The notes below the pieces were generated by a model, which saw only the letters and a list, made by a program, of their open reading frames with translations, did not search any database and had not been told where the DNA came from. 64,000 nt of DNA. Origin: Hypomyces perniciosus (lineage: Eukaryota > Ascomycota > Sordariomycetes > Hypocreales > Hypocreaceae). Position numbers and translations under genes: made by a program. The stretch spans positions 4,960,001 to 5,024,000 of the forward strand of contig SPDT01000007.1 of NCBI GenBank assembly GCA_008477525.1, read 5' to 3'. Below are positions 1 to 11,339 of the stretch, one piece after another; within the stretch, counting starts at the first letter, position 1, and the number at the start of each line of letters is the position of its first letter.

Positions 1-996
1 TCTGCGAAGCGTAAAGCAGACAGTGGAGCCGTTGCCGGCTCCTCACGACGCCACAAGCAGGCAAAAGCCAAACCGGGTGGCGACAGCATGGACACCAACA
101 ACTCCGTCGCCTTTTGCAATCTTCCCTGTGAAGTGCACCGGCTCATATTTAATCACGTCGAAGCAATCGAAGACATCCTTTGCCTCGGACTTGCGAATCA
201 GTACCTCTGGGTCATCGGTCGAGAGCGCATGCACGAGTACTACATGCAGTTCCTCGGGCGATGGGCCAACAAGAGCATCGTCTGTGTGGGGGAAGATGTC
301 GAACCGGACGACTGCCCTCCCGGCCTATTCTCGACCAAAGAGCTAGATGCTTTGCGTCAAAAGACGATCGACATACCCTACGACTTCGACTATCCCGACC
401 CGGTAGCGTTTCCTGATGTGCCGTTCACGCTTCACCACTTCACTTTCCCCAGCGTTTCCGGCATGGAAGAAGAAGTTCATCTATTCAACGAGTCACTCAG
501 TGTAGTTGGTCACTTGTCCACGCTGAGCACCCGCAAGGACGCCCTGTTTGCCTCCGTACGCCCGGAGATGAGGGTCAGAGAGGAGACCTACTTCCCTAAA
601 GACCAGCGGTGGATTCTTCGAAACTTGACGACAAAGCAGTTCGTCCGCTCGGAAGCCATCGCCCTGAAAGCTGAATTCATCCACGGCCCTTACATTAACG
701 TGTTGGGCTTTGGTGAAGTCGTCATGACGCGCATCTGCTGATCAACATCTTCATGTGTTAGTATGGAAGACACGACCAATATCTCGAGGGGGGTATGGGC
801 AGGACACTGCTTTGATATCACAACGCTAGCGAGGCACGAAGATGAGACCAGCGGGGTGGGGTGGAGCGATGTGAGTGATGAAGTCGCAAGGGAGATTGCG
901 GGTATATGGGAGAGTGAATACGGCGCCAATTGGCGTGAGACCATCTGCAATCGTTGGTATCAGACCTACGGCCATCGTCAAGTCCCGATTTATTAG
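1..996 (+). pseudogene. F-box-type protein gene, 5' cut by window edge, in-frame TGA at 739-741
   Basis: The frame is open from base 1 and passes through an ATG at 88, so the gene may begin left of the window. Residues after this ATG (FCNLPCEVHRLIFNHVEAIEDILCLGL) look like a short F-box-like helix pair; F-box proteins recruit substrates to SCF ubiquitin ligases. The frame meets TGA at 739-741, yet the same frame continues to TAG at 994-996 and encodes a convincing C-terminal part (RGVWAGH.FDITTLARHEDE, then a Trp-rich end). From memory, related fungal proteins have RICWS where this one reads RIC-stop-S, so a TGG to TGA change is the simplest reading. An in-frame intron at 713-769 (donor GTGAAG, acceptor GGAAG, a CTGAT branch-like site) could instead remove the stop. 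No function beyond F-box-like is claimed. Confidence 0.5.
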
Positions 997-1785
997 TTGG
1001 AATCATCAGCGGGTCTCTGGTATCGGTGTCTTTATTAACGGATGTGCTTAGTGTGACATCTGCTAACACAACGGCACGAATATTCGGAGCTAGAGCTGCA
1101 AAGGGAACATAATGTACGGAGTAGCAGAGCAATTATCACAAAGGAACCGTTTGAGACTAGATAAGGAGGGGACTTTGCGGACCTCGAAATCCGACCGCAT
1201 GCTTGGACCAGTGAAGCTATTCCTGCGGTCGACACCGAGCTCCCCATGATGTACTCCTCCGACTCCAAAAATGGCACTTTTCCAACGCGCACGTTATTTC
1301 CGATGAATTGATAGTCAAATCCCGATATGCAGGTAACCCACGCGCCTACATGGTGTAGAGGAATTACGTGAACTTGCTTTCGCATGCATGGGCATGTCTC
1401 GGAAATTGCTGCAACAGCCCGTACCTTGTAGTACAGTTGCCTATTCATTGAGCGTCAATAGGAAGATCAAGTATCAGTACGTCAATACATTGTTGCTATC
1501 GCTGGAAATCCTGCTGCAGTCAGCTCTGCAAGTGTAACTGGTTCTGTAAGAGGTATTACTAGATGATTTCGCGATGAGGTGCTTCATGCATGTTGAACCA
1601 ATAAGACATGACAGCGATTTCTGAGGAAATATTGATGTAACCTTGGAGATCCTTGCGGCATGGCATGTAGGTCTCAGAAATGGTCGTATCAGAATCAACC
1701 AATTCCCCAAACGAAGTACTTTGGAATCTCAATCTCAGACTGTGTTGACACCATGTCCGACATACATAGAAGCATACTCCGACTA
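997..1785. other. AT-rich intergenic stretch
   Basis: I see no coding gene here. Reverse-strand frames of 100-137 codons exist but match nothing I recognise and look compositional. A TACGGAGTA word lies at 1115-1123. The stretch ends at the TA target site of the transposon relic. Confidence 0.6.
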
Positions 1786-1808
1786 CAGTGAACCCTGGTT
1801 ATAACGAT
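1786..1808 (+). repeat. Left terminal inverted repeat
   Basis: It starts CAGTGAACCCTGG and pairs with the reverse complement of 2491-2513 with three mismatches (positions 5, 13 and 14 of the repeat). Confidence 0.8.
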
Positions 1809-1817
1809 TACTACATG

Positions 1818-1842
1818 TAACGATAACCTTTCTATACCGATA
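1818..1842 (+). repeat. Subterminal direct repeat, copy 1
   Basis: A 25-bp word containing TAACGATAACCTTT and TATACCGATA recurs in the same orientation at 2446-2470 with a single C/A difference. Subterminal repeats in DNA transposons often bind transposase; that role is inference here. Confidence 0.7.
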
Positions 1843-2065
1843 AAACTGCTGTACACACGGGGTTTTCCCACCAAAAGGGTCAAAAACCTCGATACTCGCG
1901 ATATCGTTAGGATCCTGCTTAGTAATACATACAAATATCGAAAATATCGTTACAGCCGCCTTCCTAGGCACGCTAATTTCGCTAGCTTCAACTCCATTTT
2001 CCACCTTTCACATCACAACAGCAGCATCATAACAACAATAAAGACGCGTTTTCATCGATTTTACG

Positions 2066-2377
2066 ATGACTCCGACAGAAAGGCAACGCCGTGTTGCTAT
2101 TTCGCAGAAGCAACGGCAATTATTACGCAGAAAACGCCGCGAATTCCCAGGTTAGAACCAAAAACAGCTCGCAGAATGGGCCTCTTTAGAATTCAAACAC
2201 AAATTCTCTCAATCAACGATTTCCGAGTCATTGTCTGATAAGTGGGCATTCCTTGATAAAGGGAATACCGACCTACGAGATGTTAAGAGGATTCGGCAAG
2301 CTCATTTTCCTGACCTTAAAGATGCCTTTGAAGAAATACTGCTCCGAAAAAGCAGGATTCTATTCAAAAGTATCTAG
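2066..2377 (+). pseudogene. Transposase N-terminal fragment (CENP-B/pogo-type HTH), interrupted
   Basis: From ATG 2066 the frame encodes 29 residues, hits TAG at 2153-2155, then runs on in the same frame to TAG at 2375-2377. The second part reads QKQLAEWASLEFKHKFSQST followed by ISESLSDKW, the helix-turn-helix of pogo/Fot5-type transposases. The DDE catalytic region is absent. The last 20 residues drift from the family pattern, so a frameshift near the deletion join is likely. No functional protein is expected. Confidence 0.75.
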
Positions 2378-2445
2378 TAACAGATTTAGGTGCAAATTGA
2401 GTGTAGATTTATTAGTGTAGTACATTACCCACAAAAACCTGGTTC

Positions 2446-2470
2446 TAACGATAACCTTTATATACCGATA
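2446..2470 (+). repeat. Subterminal direct repeat, copy 2
   Basis: It matches 1818-1842 at 24 of 25 positions in the same orientation, about 20 bp from the right terminal repeat. Confidence 0.7.
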
Positions 2471-2490
2471 GCGCCAGTGCAACCGTGAGT

Positions 2491-2513
2491 ATCGTTATAG
2501 ACAGGGTTTACTG
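2491..2513 (-). repeat. Right terminal inverted repeat
   Basis: Its reverse complement begins CAGTAAACCCTGTCTATAAC and aligns with 1786-1808. It is followed at once by TA (2514-2515). Confidence 0.8.
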
Positions 2514-3573
2514 TACTGTACTCTGGAGTGCTAGTTGAGGAAGTATACCCCAAACGGTTTAGAGTCCGATCTCGGGCCGTTCCATATGGCACCGCTGTAC
2601 TTACCCCACGGAGTATATTAAGCGAAGCGGTAATATGGTATTGCGACTCCTATATCCATACACATAAGGTACTTTGTACTCCGTAAATAAGTGAGCAAAC
2701 CATAATTCAGTCCGAAATGGTTTGATACATAGCCAGCTATGTAGAACCCCAACGGGTACTTCATAGGAAACAGCATTGGCGACGGTGGTGGTAACCTAAG
2801 CGCGCACGTACATATGTGATAATGCCTATCTCGTACATCATACTACACACTCTGCAGGTGATGTTGCACTTTGTTCCATTAGGTATATTTACAGTTGGAG
2901 CCCAATCAGTCCCATATTACTACTCCTGAATATTACGAGTCGCCTCACTTATGACAGGCCAATCATAGACCCAAGCGCCATACAACCAGGCTTATCTGCA
3001 GGGGACGGGTCGGTTACACTGCCGGAATCCACACAAGGCAATTCGTCCTGACCAACGAGTTCGCGATAATGGCTCTTGGCGTAGCCACATGGGCAACACA
3101 TATTACATACTCGTATTCTGGCCATGTGAGATGTATTGGTATGTACTGATGAGATGACTGTGCCTGGATTAAGGTGATTGGACGCTGAAAAGGTCGTCTT
3201 ATCGTAGGAGTAACACGTCAGTTCTGTGTTCAACTTGGCAGGGACTTGTCATATTTCCCAGTCGCCCCATTGTCTACTGAAGCTTCCCCTATGTTTCTCA
3301 ATGCCCCCGCAAGAGGTGTTTCATTGTCTGCTCACTTCTCTGCCCATTGCTATTGGCGATCAGTGTCATTCTTAAGCAACACGGATTCAGCTCTCATTGC
3401 CGCCCAAGACCAACAGAAGCCAGACGCTGAAGTTGAACCTGGATATAAGACACCCGATTTCGTGGACAAAACACACTTCAAGCACACTGACTCCAACGAT
3501 TTGTTCTTCGGAGGAGTTGCAAACTTCTCGTTCTAAGTCCATCATCTCCCAGTCAACGTCGGCACGTTCTGCG
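2514..3573. other. Intergenic DNA upstream of the NACHT-WD40 gene
   Basis: No independent gene is seen. Variants of the TACGGAGTA word occur at 2608-2615 (8 of 9) and 2677-2685 (exact). The right end (about 3376-3573) is open in the frame of the next gene and probably holds its true N-terminus or 5' leader. Confidence 0.55.
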
Positions 3574-6500
3574 ATGGAGCAGGAACGACTATGGGACGAG
3601 GCATACAACAGCCTAAAGGACGATGACCCAAAATTGGTGGCACAGTACGAAGCTATCCTATCTCTAGAAATTGAGAAGGAGACTTCGATTCCAGGTGCCC
3701 CGGGGGTTGTTGGAAACGCCATCAGCCAGGACGACCCGAAAGCCAGATGGCTTCAGATGCGTTCCATTATGGATAAGTGGTTGGACAGTGCGGACAACGC
3801 CTATTCTGGCCAGTTCCCAGAACCATTGAAAGATGCTGTGCAAAAGTCGGTGCAAACTGCACCAGCAGCTGTACTAGCTTGGACTTGTATGTATCGCGCT
3901 TCACAGGTGAGACAAGAAAGTCACTACGTTGAACGAATGAGGATTGCTAACCGGACATCAGGTGCTCTTGAACCCACGTCTCAATGAGAAAGCCGCTTGC
4001 TCTGGAGTCATCCATATTATCAGCAAGATGGATTGGTACACCCGTCTGCCAAGGCTTTTGATTCGGGACGGTGTAAATGGTCCTCCGGAAGAGGAGCATT
4101 TTCTGAGAGGACGAGTCGTCGACCTATACAAGGCTATTTTCTCGTACGGAATGAAAGCCATATGCTTCCACGCGGACAACTTGTCTCCTGGCGTGCTCAA
4201 TGAGAATTCCATAGTCAAGGACTGGGATGCATGCACAGAGCCATTGACCGAAGCAGAGTACAATCTCTCGCTGTTCAACGGACATCTCGTCAAAAAGCAA
4301 CTCGATGAGATGATGAACATCCCCCGTTTGAAGGCTTGTCAGGGGGCTCACCTGACCAGTGATCTCTATCGATGGGCCCTTTCGAAAAAAGAGTACACGA
4401 AGACGATCAATTGGGCTGAAGAAGGCAGTCAAGTCCTCATGATCAGTGGAGTTCCAGGCAGCGGCAAGACATTACTTCTGGAAGAAATCGTGCGGCAACT
4501 CGCAGTCCAACCAAATCCAGAAGGCAGGGGGGTTTCTTGGTCGCTGGCCTCTTCGTTCTGTGGCCGGAATAACGATGAAGTATACAACTCTACGACAGTG
4601 CTGCGAAGCTTGGTAAAAACGCTTTTCGTACAACAGCCGAGACTAAAGTATCATTGGCGAGAAGCCCGGCGGTCCACCAAAAGGAGTGACTTCAACAACA
4701 CAGCCGATTTCTTTGCTCTGTCAACCATTTTCTTCAAGATGTTGAAAGACGAGTGTTTCGTGAGAACATACCTTGTGATAGATGGTATCGACGAATGCGA
4801 TACGGGCGATGATAGGAGAGACCTCGACGATTTATTGCTCTTGATCAAGAACGCAGTAAAAGTATCATCAAAGCTCAGGTGTATTGTGTCCACAACTCTT
4901 AATGCGCGCATCAAACAGGAGCTGGAGCAAGAGGAGAAATACTACCATTTGAGCCTCGATTCTGACTCCGCAGACCAGCTCGCAACAGCCGTTCGTAACA
5001 TCATCACCTACAGGGTTTCTGATCTGGCCAAGCAAAAGGGGAAAAAGCTGGAAACTGAAATTGCAGATGTCATCCTCGAAAAGTCGCGAGGCAACTTCTC
5101 ATGGGCAACTATGGCCTGTGACGCTCTGCTCAAGGAAGAAAAACGGTATCCCCTTGAGGCGCTCAATGAGATGCCAGAAGGATTGGACCAGCTGTACAGC
5201 CATGCGTGGAACTGTGCCACAACTGCGACACTTCCCCGTCGAGATCAAGAATACAGTTACAGGTTCCTTTCAACCACAGCTATTGTCTACAGTCCGCTTC
5301 ATGTATCAGAGTTGGCAAATCTTGCCGGACTACCACCAAGGGTCGACCCGACGGCGATAGTCAAGAAGTGCTATCCGTTTCTCGAAGTTCGAAACGACAT
5401 GGTTTATTTTGTCAATCGGCAAGCTAAACTGTATGTGAGAAAGCACTTGAGCGAATCGCTTTCACAGTTACACTCTGATCTTACTCTGCACATGCTTTCC
5501 ATGGTTTTGAAGGAAAGCACCGACAGGAGTGGGCAAGTTGCTCCTGTTAGTTATGCGACCCTTCACTGGATGAATCACCTTGCTGAGGTGAATAATATCG
5601 ATGATGATACAGAAGCATCAGAATCTATCATCTCTTTTCTCGATGGATCCCTGATGCAGTGGCTGGCTTTCGTACACTCTGCTGGCCTTCTATCGGATGC
5701 AGCGAACCGGATGCGCAACCTCAAGGCTTTGTTGATTGTAAGCAACCTAAAGTGGATAATAGAGGCGACGCATGGGTTACTTACTGACTTGACTTTTAGA
5801 CAAAGTTGGATGCCAACAGTCTTCTATCACATATTCAAGACGCAGAGCGAATTCTTCATCTATACATATCCGCGAACGGCGAATACATCCACCCTCTGTT
5901 CTTCCCGAAGGAAAGCTCGATGAACAGAAAGTGGAGAGAGGCTCATCCTTGGTTAATAACACCACCGACGATCCCAGAACGTTGTGATCGTGACTTCCAG
6001 GTTATCAGGGGCCACGATGGTCTCATTCGAGCCATAGCGTTCTCTCCAGATGGCAGATTTTTGGCGTCAGGATCTGATGACAGTACTATCTGCATCTGGG
6101 ATGTCGAAACGGCAACGATACAGCGGACTTTTAATGACCACGATAGACATATATATGACTTGGCCTGGTCCTGCGATGGTCTACTGGCTTCGGCGTCAAG
6201 TGACGAAACTGTCAAAATCTGGGACTGCACCACGGGCTGTTTGCGCGAGACAATTCCAAATCAAAAGTTGACAGCAAGAGCAATAAGTTTCTCGCCAGAT
6301 AGCAAGAAATTGGCGGTCTGCACAGACGAGACACTGCGAGTCTGGGATCTTTCCAACCTTGAGGCTGCAAATGTGCAAGAGTTCTGTGGACACAAAGACT
6401 CTGTCTATTCTGTCGATTTCTCGCCAGATGGAATGAGGATAGTCTCTGCAGGAGATGACCATAAAATAATCATCTGGAATGCAGACACCAGCGAGCCAAT

Positions 6501-7878
6501 TCAAACACTCGTGGGTCATGAGGGCCCCGTCAACTCCGTAGCCTTTTCGCCAGACGGGCTGCGCATTGCTTCAGGTTCCGATGACGAGACCGTCCGGATT
6601 TGGTCCGCAGAAACCGGAGAGAGTCTGAAAATCTTGGGCAAGGCCATCGACCGCGTTTTCAGCGTCGCATTCTCGTCGGATGGATCACACCTGGCCTCGG
6701 GATCCGGAGATGAGGCTGTCAGGGTCTGGGGCATGGCTACTGGAGAGCTGAAAAGCGTGCTAAAGGGACATGAGTCTTGTGTTAGGGAGGTTGCCTTCTC
6801 ACCTCGAGGAAATTGTCTGGCATCAGTATCCGATGACCGCACCATCCGATTCTGGGACATCGCAAGCAGCGTGGCTGAAGATAGCAACATCACAGGAATA
6901 CCCATTCAAAACCGTCGTGTCTACTTCGTGGCCATGTCATCTGACGGACGACATGTTGCGTCAGCCTCTTATAACACAATCTGCCTCTGGGATGGAATGA
7001 CGGGTAAACCAGCGGAGCATCACATGCTCTCCGGCCACAGTGGTTTTGTGAACTCCGTTATGTTCTCGCCCGACGGGGAACGTCTCGTTTCGACTGCGGC
7101 TGACCAATCTGTACGACTCTGGGACACAGCCAGCGGGGCCATGCTTCGCTGCTTTGAGGGTCACAGCGAGTGGGTTGGGTTCGCAGTGTTCTCGCCTGAT
7201 GGACAGTACGTGGCCTCGGCATCCCACGACGAGACTGTTCGGATCTGGGACTGCAAAGAGAACGGTGAGGAGGAGAAGACGGTGAGGATTCTAGAGGCCC
7301 ACGATTATGTCCAAGCTGTCACGTTCTCTCCCGATGGGAAGCTTCTGGCTTCAGGGGGTGATGATTCCACGGTGCGAGTATGGGACACTACGTCGTGGGA
7401 ACTGAAGTATGAGATACAAGCTCACGCCACAGGTGTCAGGCGAGTAGTTTTCTCACCAGACTCCGCCCGAATAGTATCACGTTCACAAGACCAAATAGTG
7501 TGGGTTTGCGACGCCCAGACGGGAGCCACCGTGCAGGGGCCTATCGAGACAGATAAAGCGTTCCGCGTCGTGGCCTTCGATTCGAGATGGCCCGAATATA
7601 TGCTGACCGAGTTTGGGATCGACTCGCGCAGCTCGTTCTATTCTTCTTCCTTTTTCAGCCGCGAGTCTTTGAGGCAGAACCATTACGGCATATCGGCCGA
7701 CAATCGCTGGATCACCTGGAATGACAGAAATGTAATTCCTATACTGGATAGATACCAAGCCACTGCATCGTGGGTGCAAGGACACGAGGTGGTTATTGGG
7801 ACTGAGCTTGGTGAGGTTCTGCTGTTTCGATTTTCGAAGGAAGTTGAACTACCTACCCAGAATGGTGGTGGCCTTTAG
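3574..7878 (+). CDS. NLR-like receptor: NACHT_N domain, NACHT NTPase, 12 WD40 repeats
   Basis: Exons are 3574-3906, 3962-5737 and 5800-7878 (1395 aa from this ATG). Intron 1 has the branch GCTAAC and intron 2 ends CTTGACTTTTAG. Residues 1-160 (LWDEAYNSLK, LLNPRLNEKA, SKMDWY) match the N-terminal helical domain of fungal NACHT proteins. The P-loop GVPGSGKT is at about 273-280 and the Walker B-like VIDGIDECD at about 385. Twelve WD40 units fill about 770-1320, most ending in IWD or VWD. Proteins of this class are STAND NTPases acting in non-self recognition and heterokaryon incompatibility, where ligand binding to the repeats opens the NTPase. The WD40 units are clearly diverged from each other, unlike the near-identical repeats of HET-E/HNWD proteins. 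The start is uncertain: the frame is open upstream to 3376, so an upstream first exon is possible. The ligand is unknown. Confidence 0.88.
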
Positions 7879-8195
7879 GTCGGAGTTGGTAAAGGAGATA
7901 AATGCAGCTGAGCAAGAAACACTGAAAAATCGGTTGAGAGAAAATAAGAAAGGACTTTGCGGACATGTTTGCATATGACAGCGGTAATCGCCATCGCTAA
8001 TAACTTGCCATCCAATTTTGAGGCGTTTTTCCAGGAATCAGTCATGGCCATGTTCATGTACATGTAATGCCATCCATCCATCCAAATCATAGAAAAGGGT
8101 TATACAATGTCCTCGAAATCACCTTACTCCCTTCCCTGTCCCTCCTATACAACCAAAACCATGGCATTTGTCCTCGTAATAGATTTGACGAACAC
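7879..8195. other. Convergent 3' region between the NLR gene and YPK1
   Basis: This 317-bp stretch should hold both 3' UTRs. I see no further gene. Confidence 0.6.
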
Positions 8196-10363
8196 TCATC
8201 TTCGCCCTCTTTCCTCAGAGGGGTCCATGAAGGAAGGATCCTTAATGCTGCCTCCAGCGTCGTCTAATCCGGCAACAGGTCGGTTATAACTGAAACCCGC
8301 AAACTGATCTTGCATCGTCTGCGAAAGAACGGTGCCGCCTACGAAGGAATCTTGGGGGGCTTCGGCGGTGAACACCGGATCAAAGTTGCCGGTATCGAGA
8401 GCGTTTGCCTGTGTATATGTCAGTCACACAGTTACGAGAGATCATCAAGGGAGAAGGAGCAGATAACATACCACACTGGGCTTGAATGCTGGTTCATATT
8501 TTCGTTGCAACAGCTTCTTCCAGTCAATGCCGTGGAAGAACGGGTGAGACCTGATTTCCGTAGAGCCATTAACTCCTAGTCGCTTCTTCGGGTCGCGTTC
8601 GAGTAGCTTAGTCAAGAGATCCCGGGCAGCCGGGGGCACAATATCGTACCCTGGGAAATTCAGGGGTGCGGACAAAATCTTGCGATACATATCGTTGGTG
8701 TTTTCGTCATAGAAGGGCGGTAGGCCTGTGAGCATTTCATACAACAACACACCAAGCGTCCACCAATCCACAGCCTTGTTGTAGCTCTCTCCCTTTAAGA
8801 GCTCAGGCGCTAGGTACTCGGGAGTTCCCACAAAGGTATTTGTTGAATCTTCATCCTTCATTTCGAGCTTGCAGAGACCAAAATCGCATAGAGCGATGTG
8901 GCCTTGATAGTCGATGAGAATGTTTTCAGGCTTAAGATCCCGGTAGATGACGTTGAATCCGTGCAGACACTCAAGTGCACATAGCAGCTCGGCAGTATAG
9001 AAGCGGGAACGGTTGATATCGAATCGACCCTCCTTGGACAGATGATAGAACAACTCTCCGCCGTTCACAAAGGCTAGAACGAAGTAGAGTTTCTCTGGGG
9101 ACTGGAAGCTGAACTTGAGGGGTACAATAAAGGGGTTGTTGATCTGTGCAAGAACAGATCGTTCGGCAAGTGTATGTGTCACCTCTGAGCGAGAGATGAT
9201 CTTGGCCTTTTGTATCGTCTTGATGGCATAGATTCGGCCAGTGTCCTTTTTCCGGACTTGCATCACTTTTCCGAAACTGCCCCTTCCAACGAGCTTCAAC
9301 AAATCAAAGTCTTGGATGCTGAGTTTTCCTACCCGATTCTCAACAAACTCGACGCCAATCTGGATCTTGCCCGTTCCATGCTGCAATTCGAACCAACCCG
9401 TTCCACTGAAGCCCTGGGATGGCTGTTCCTGGGTCTTCTTGCCTGACGCCGCATCAGATGGGGTCGAAGCCTCAAACCGCGGATTAATGCGAACGGCCCC
9501 CAGCAAGACGTCCTCAGTTCTGCCAGAGCCAGATGGAACGCTTGGATTTCTCATAAAAAGATGGACTGTCAGCTCCCCAGCTCGCGACACGTCAAATTTG
9601 TATTGGGTGTTTGAACCAGCCCAGACAGGGTTCTCAGGGTTGCCGTCAACCGAGTTAATGAAGATTTGGTTCTTGTCAAAGTCCACCAACGCATAGGGCA
9701 CATATTTTCCCGACACGCGACCATGGTTAGTCGGGATCCCCTTGAAACCGGATCCCGACGAAGTTTGTGGCCGATCTCCACTGCCAGAAAACGCGGACGG
9801 GTTTCGAGTCGAAGAGCCCGGACGGGTGGAAGTGCTCATGTTGAGCGCATGACCGGTCGAGTGGGCATTGCTAGAATGCTGGGCTGACAAGGCGTTTTGA
9901 TATTGTTCGGGTAGCGAAAGGCCGCGGGCTTCGTACAGCGTAAGGACGAGGATACCAGGTTTCGCAGGTTTGACTACGGGAGCCTGAGTGAGGGCTTCGG
10001 CCGAGGCAGCTACAAAACGGGGTCAGAAGTGTGTTTACGAACTGGGGCACCGACGGCTCGGGACCATACAGGAACCATTGGCATCTGAGGCAATGTCACT
10101 TTCCGATGCGGTCGGCACGTCGCCCTTGAACTTCTCCACAAGAGAAGGGGTAGAGGGGGTTCTTGAGAAGCCCGAATGGGTCTCTTTCAGTTCTAGAGAA
10201 GGTCATGTCAGACATCTTGTCGATCGATAGATGGAGTTGACGGCGGTAACGACGCCGCACGCGGGCAGACGGCGACGATCCGTCTCGTGCCTGAAGAATC
10301 CTACAGGTCAGAGACACAGAGAGGAAAGACAGACGACCTACTCTTGGTCAACTTCCAGGACAT
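8196..10363 (-). CDS. YPK1: AGC-family Ser/Thr kinase, Ypk1/Gad8 (SGK-like, TORC2 effector)
   Basis: Exons read 10363-10342, 10192-10070, 10009-8472 and 8408-8196 (631 aa). The first exon encodes only MSWKLTK plus one base, the typical start of fungal Ypk1 homologues. The N-terminal regulatory region includes YVPYALVDFDKNQIF at about 151. The kinase domain spans about 283-540: glycine loop GRGSFGKV, ATP-binding Lys312, catalytic Asp406 in YRDLKPEN, Asp424 of DFG, and activation-loop Thr440 in TFVGTPEYLAPE (the Pdk1/Ksg1 site by family knowledge). The C-terminal exon carries the turn motif FDPVFT (to Thr575) and hydrophobic motif FAGFSY (597-602), targets of TORC2 in yeasts. The enzyme controls sphingolipid synthesis, plasma-membrane stress responses and growth. 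Sch9 is excluded by the N-terminus. Intron 2 could use a nearby donor six bases earlier in the same phase. Confidence 0.93.
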
Positions 10364-11339
10364 ATTTTGCACCAGCGGAATAAGGCTGAAAACGCCAGCT
10401 TCGGTGTTTGTGCTGCTGGCGGGCGGCTCTTGAGTCGAAAGGAGTCCAGGTTCGGCAAGGCCAGATTTGGCTGACGACGTGACGGTGTGCGGGGATAGCG
10501 GCAGGGAAACACCCCTGTTAGGCCTCGTGTGGCGATCCATGGCAATGGCACAGGATCCACTGGCAACGGCTGTGCATGGCAGTCGAAGAGGCGTTGATAG
10601 GCGTTCTGATAGGTACCTAAGAAGGCGAGCGAGATATTTCCCGATTGGAGAAGCAACAATGCCGAGTAATCGCAGGTGGACTTTTTGCAAGTTTGGGGGA
10701 AAGGGAAAATGGACAGTCAAGAAAGAGGTTGTTTTCCGTCTGGTCTCTCAGTGGGAGTTCCTAGAATAAATAGTGAGAATTGTGTGACGCTGAGCAGTCC
10801 CAGCAATGAACGGGCCTTGTCTGCCTTGTGTTCGCCCAGTGCTCAGCTCCTCATCAGATAATAGAGCATAGAGAGAGATAGAGGTCGATGATGAGGAAGA
10901 AGTGAGGTTTGGGATTTCATGACCTCATTGATCCATTCCAGAGCCCAGAGCACTTAGCTTAGTGCTTCCAGGTCGTCTTCTTCAGGGTCCCCTCAGGGTC
11001 TCCAGTGCATTCCAAGCCCTGCAACAGTGCAACTCCCGCTGTCAGCGCCGTAGCCCCACTCAAGCTTTGGAATCTAGATAACTATTTAAAATACTTCGAT
11101 GTTGCAGCACTGCCCCTCACTAAAAAGAGTCCCGTAGGTATTTGTCATGTCTGGATATTACACCATCACGTCACGATCTGGCCCAGACATTTCGGTCTTC
11201 TAGCCCCTCACCTCTTACTATATAGATAGACAGCATCTCTCCTCATCGCTCGTTTGCAATCTCAACCTCAAGTGTCCCTCTCACCTCCGTAGAAACTATT
11301 AACCCCTCCCCCTCATCACATCACATTGAATCGCCCATC
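10364..11339. other. Divergent promoter region of YPK1 and the MsrA gene
   Basis: These 976 bp hold the 5' leaders of two divergent genes. Pyrimidine-rich DNA (11240-11320) lies just before the MsrA start, as is common at fungal promoters. I see no additional gene. Confidence 0.5.

Larger units (their letters stand above)
1786..2513 (+). mobile_element. Dead pogo/Fot-type (Tc1-mariner superfamily) DNA transposon, 728 bp
   Basis: The two ends form terminal inverted repeats, 1786-1808 against 2491-2513, matching at 20 of 23 positions and starting CAGT. TA flanks both sides (1784-1785 and 2514-2515), the target duplication of Tc1/mariner elements. Inside is the start of a pogo/CENP-B-like transposase (2066-2377), broken by a stop. 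A full pogo-type element would be about 2 kb, so this is an internally deleted, non-autonomous copy. The family assignment rests on the DNA-binding domain, the TIRs and the TA duplication together. Confidence 0.8.

Noticed and set aside
739..741. Programmed stop-codon readthrough of the F-box gene
   Set aside because: The context after TGA is TCA, not the CTA context known to favour readthrough. A nonsense mutation or an intron is simpler.
713..761. 49-nt intron (GTGAAG..TTAG) in the F-box gene
   Set aside because: It removes the stop but shifts the frame away from the protein-like downstream sequence. The in-frame alternative 713-769 remains possible and is described in the feature.
8467..9890. 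Sch9 as identity of the AGC kinase
   Set aside because: The start MSWKLTK, the YALVDFDKNQIF region and the FDPVFT/FAGFSY tail fit Ypk1/Gad8, and the extended C2 region of Sch9 is missing.
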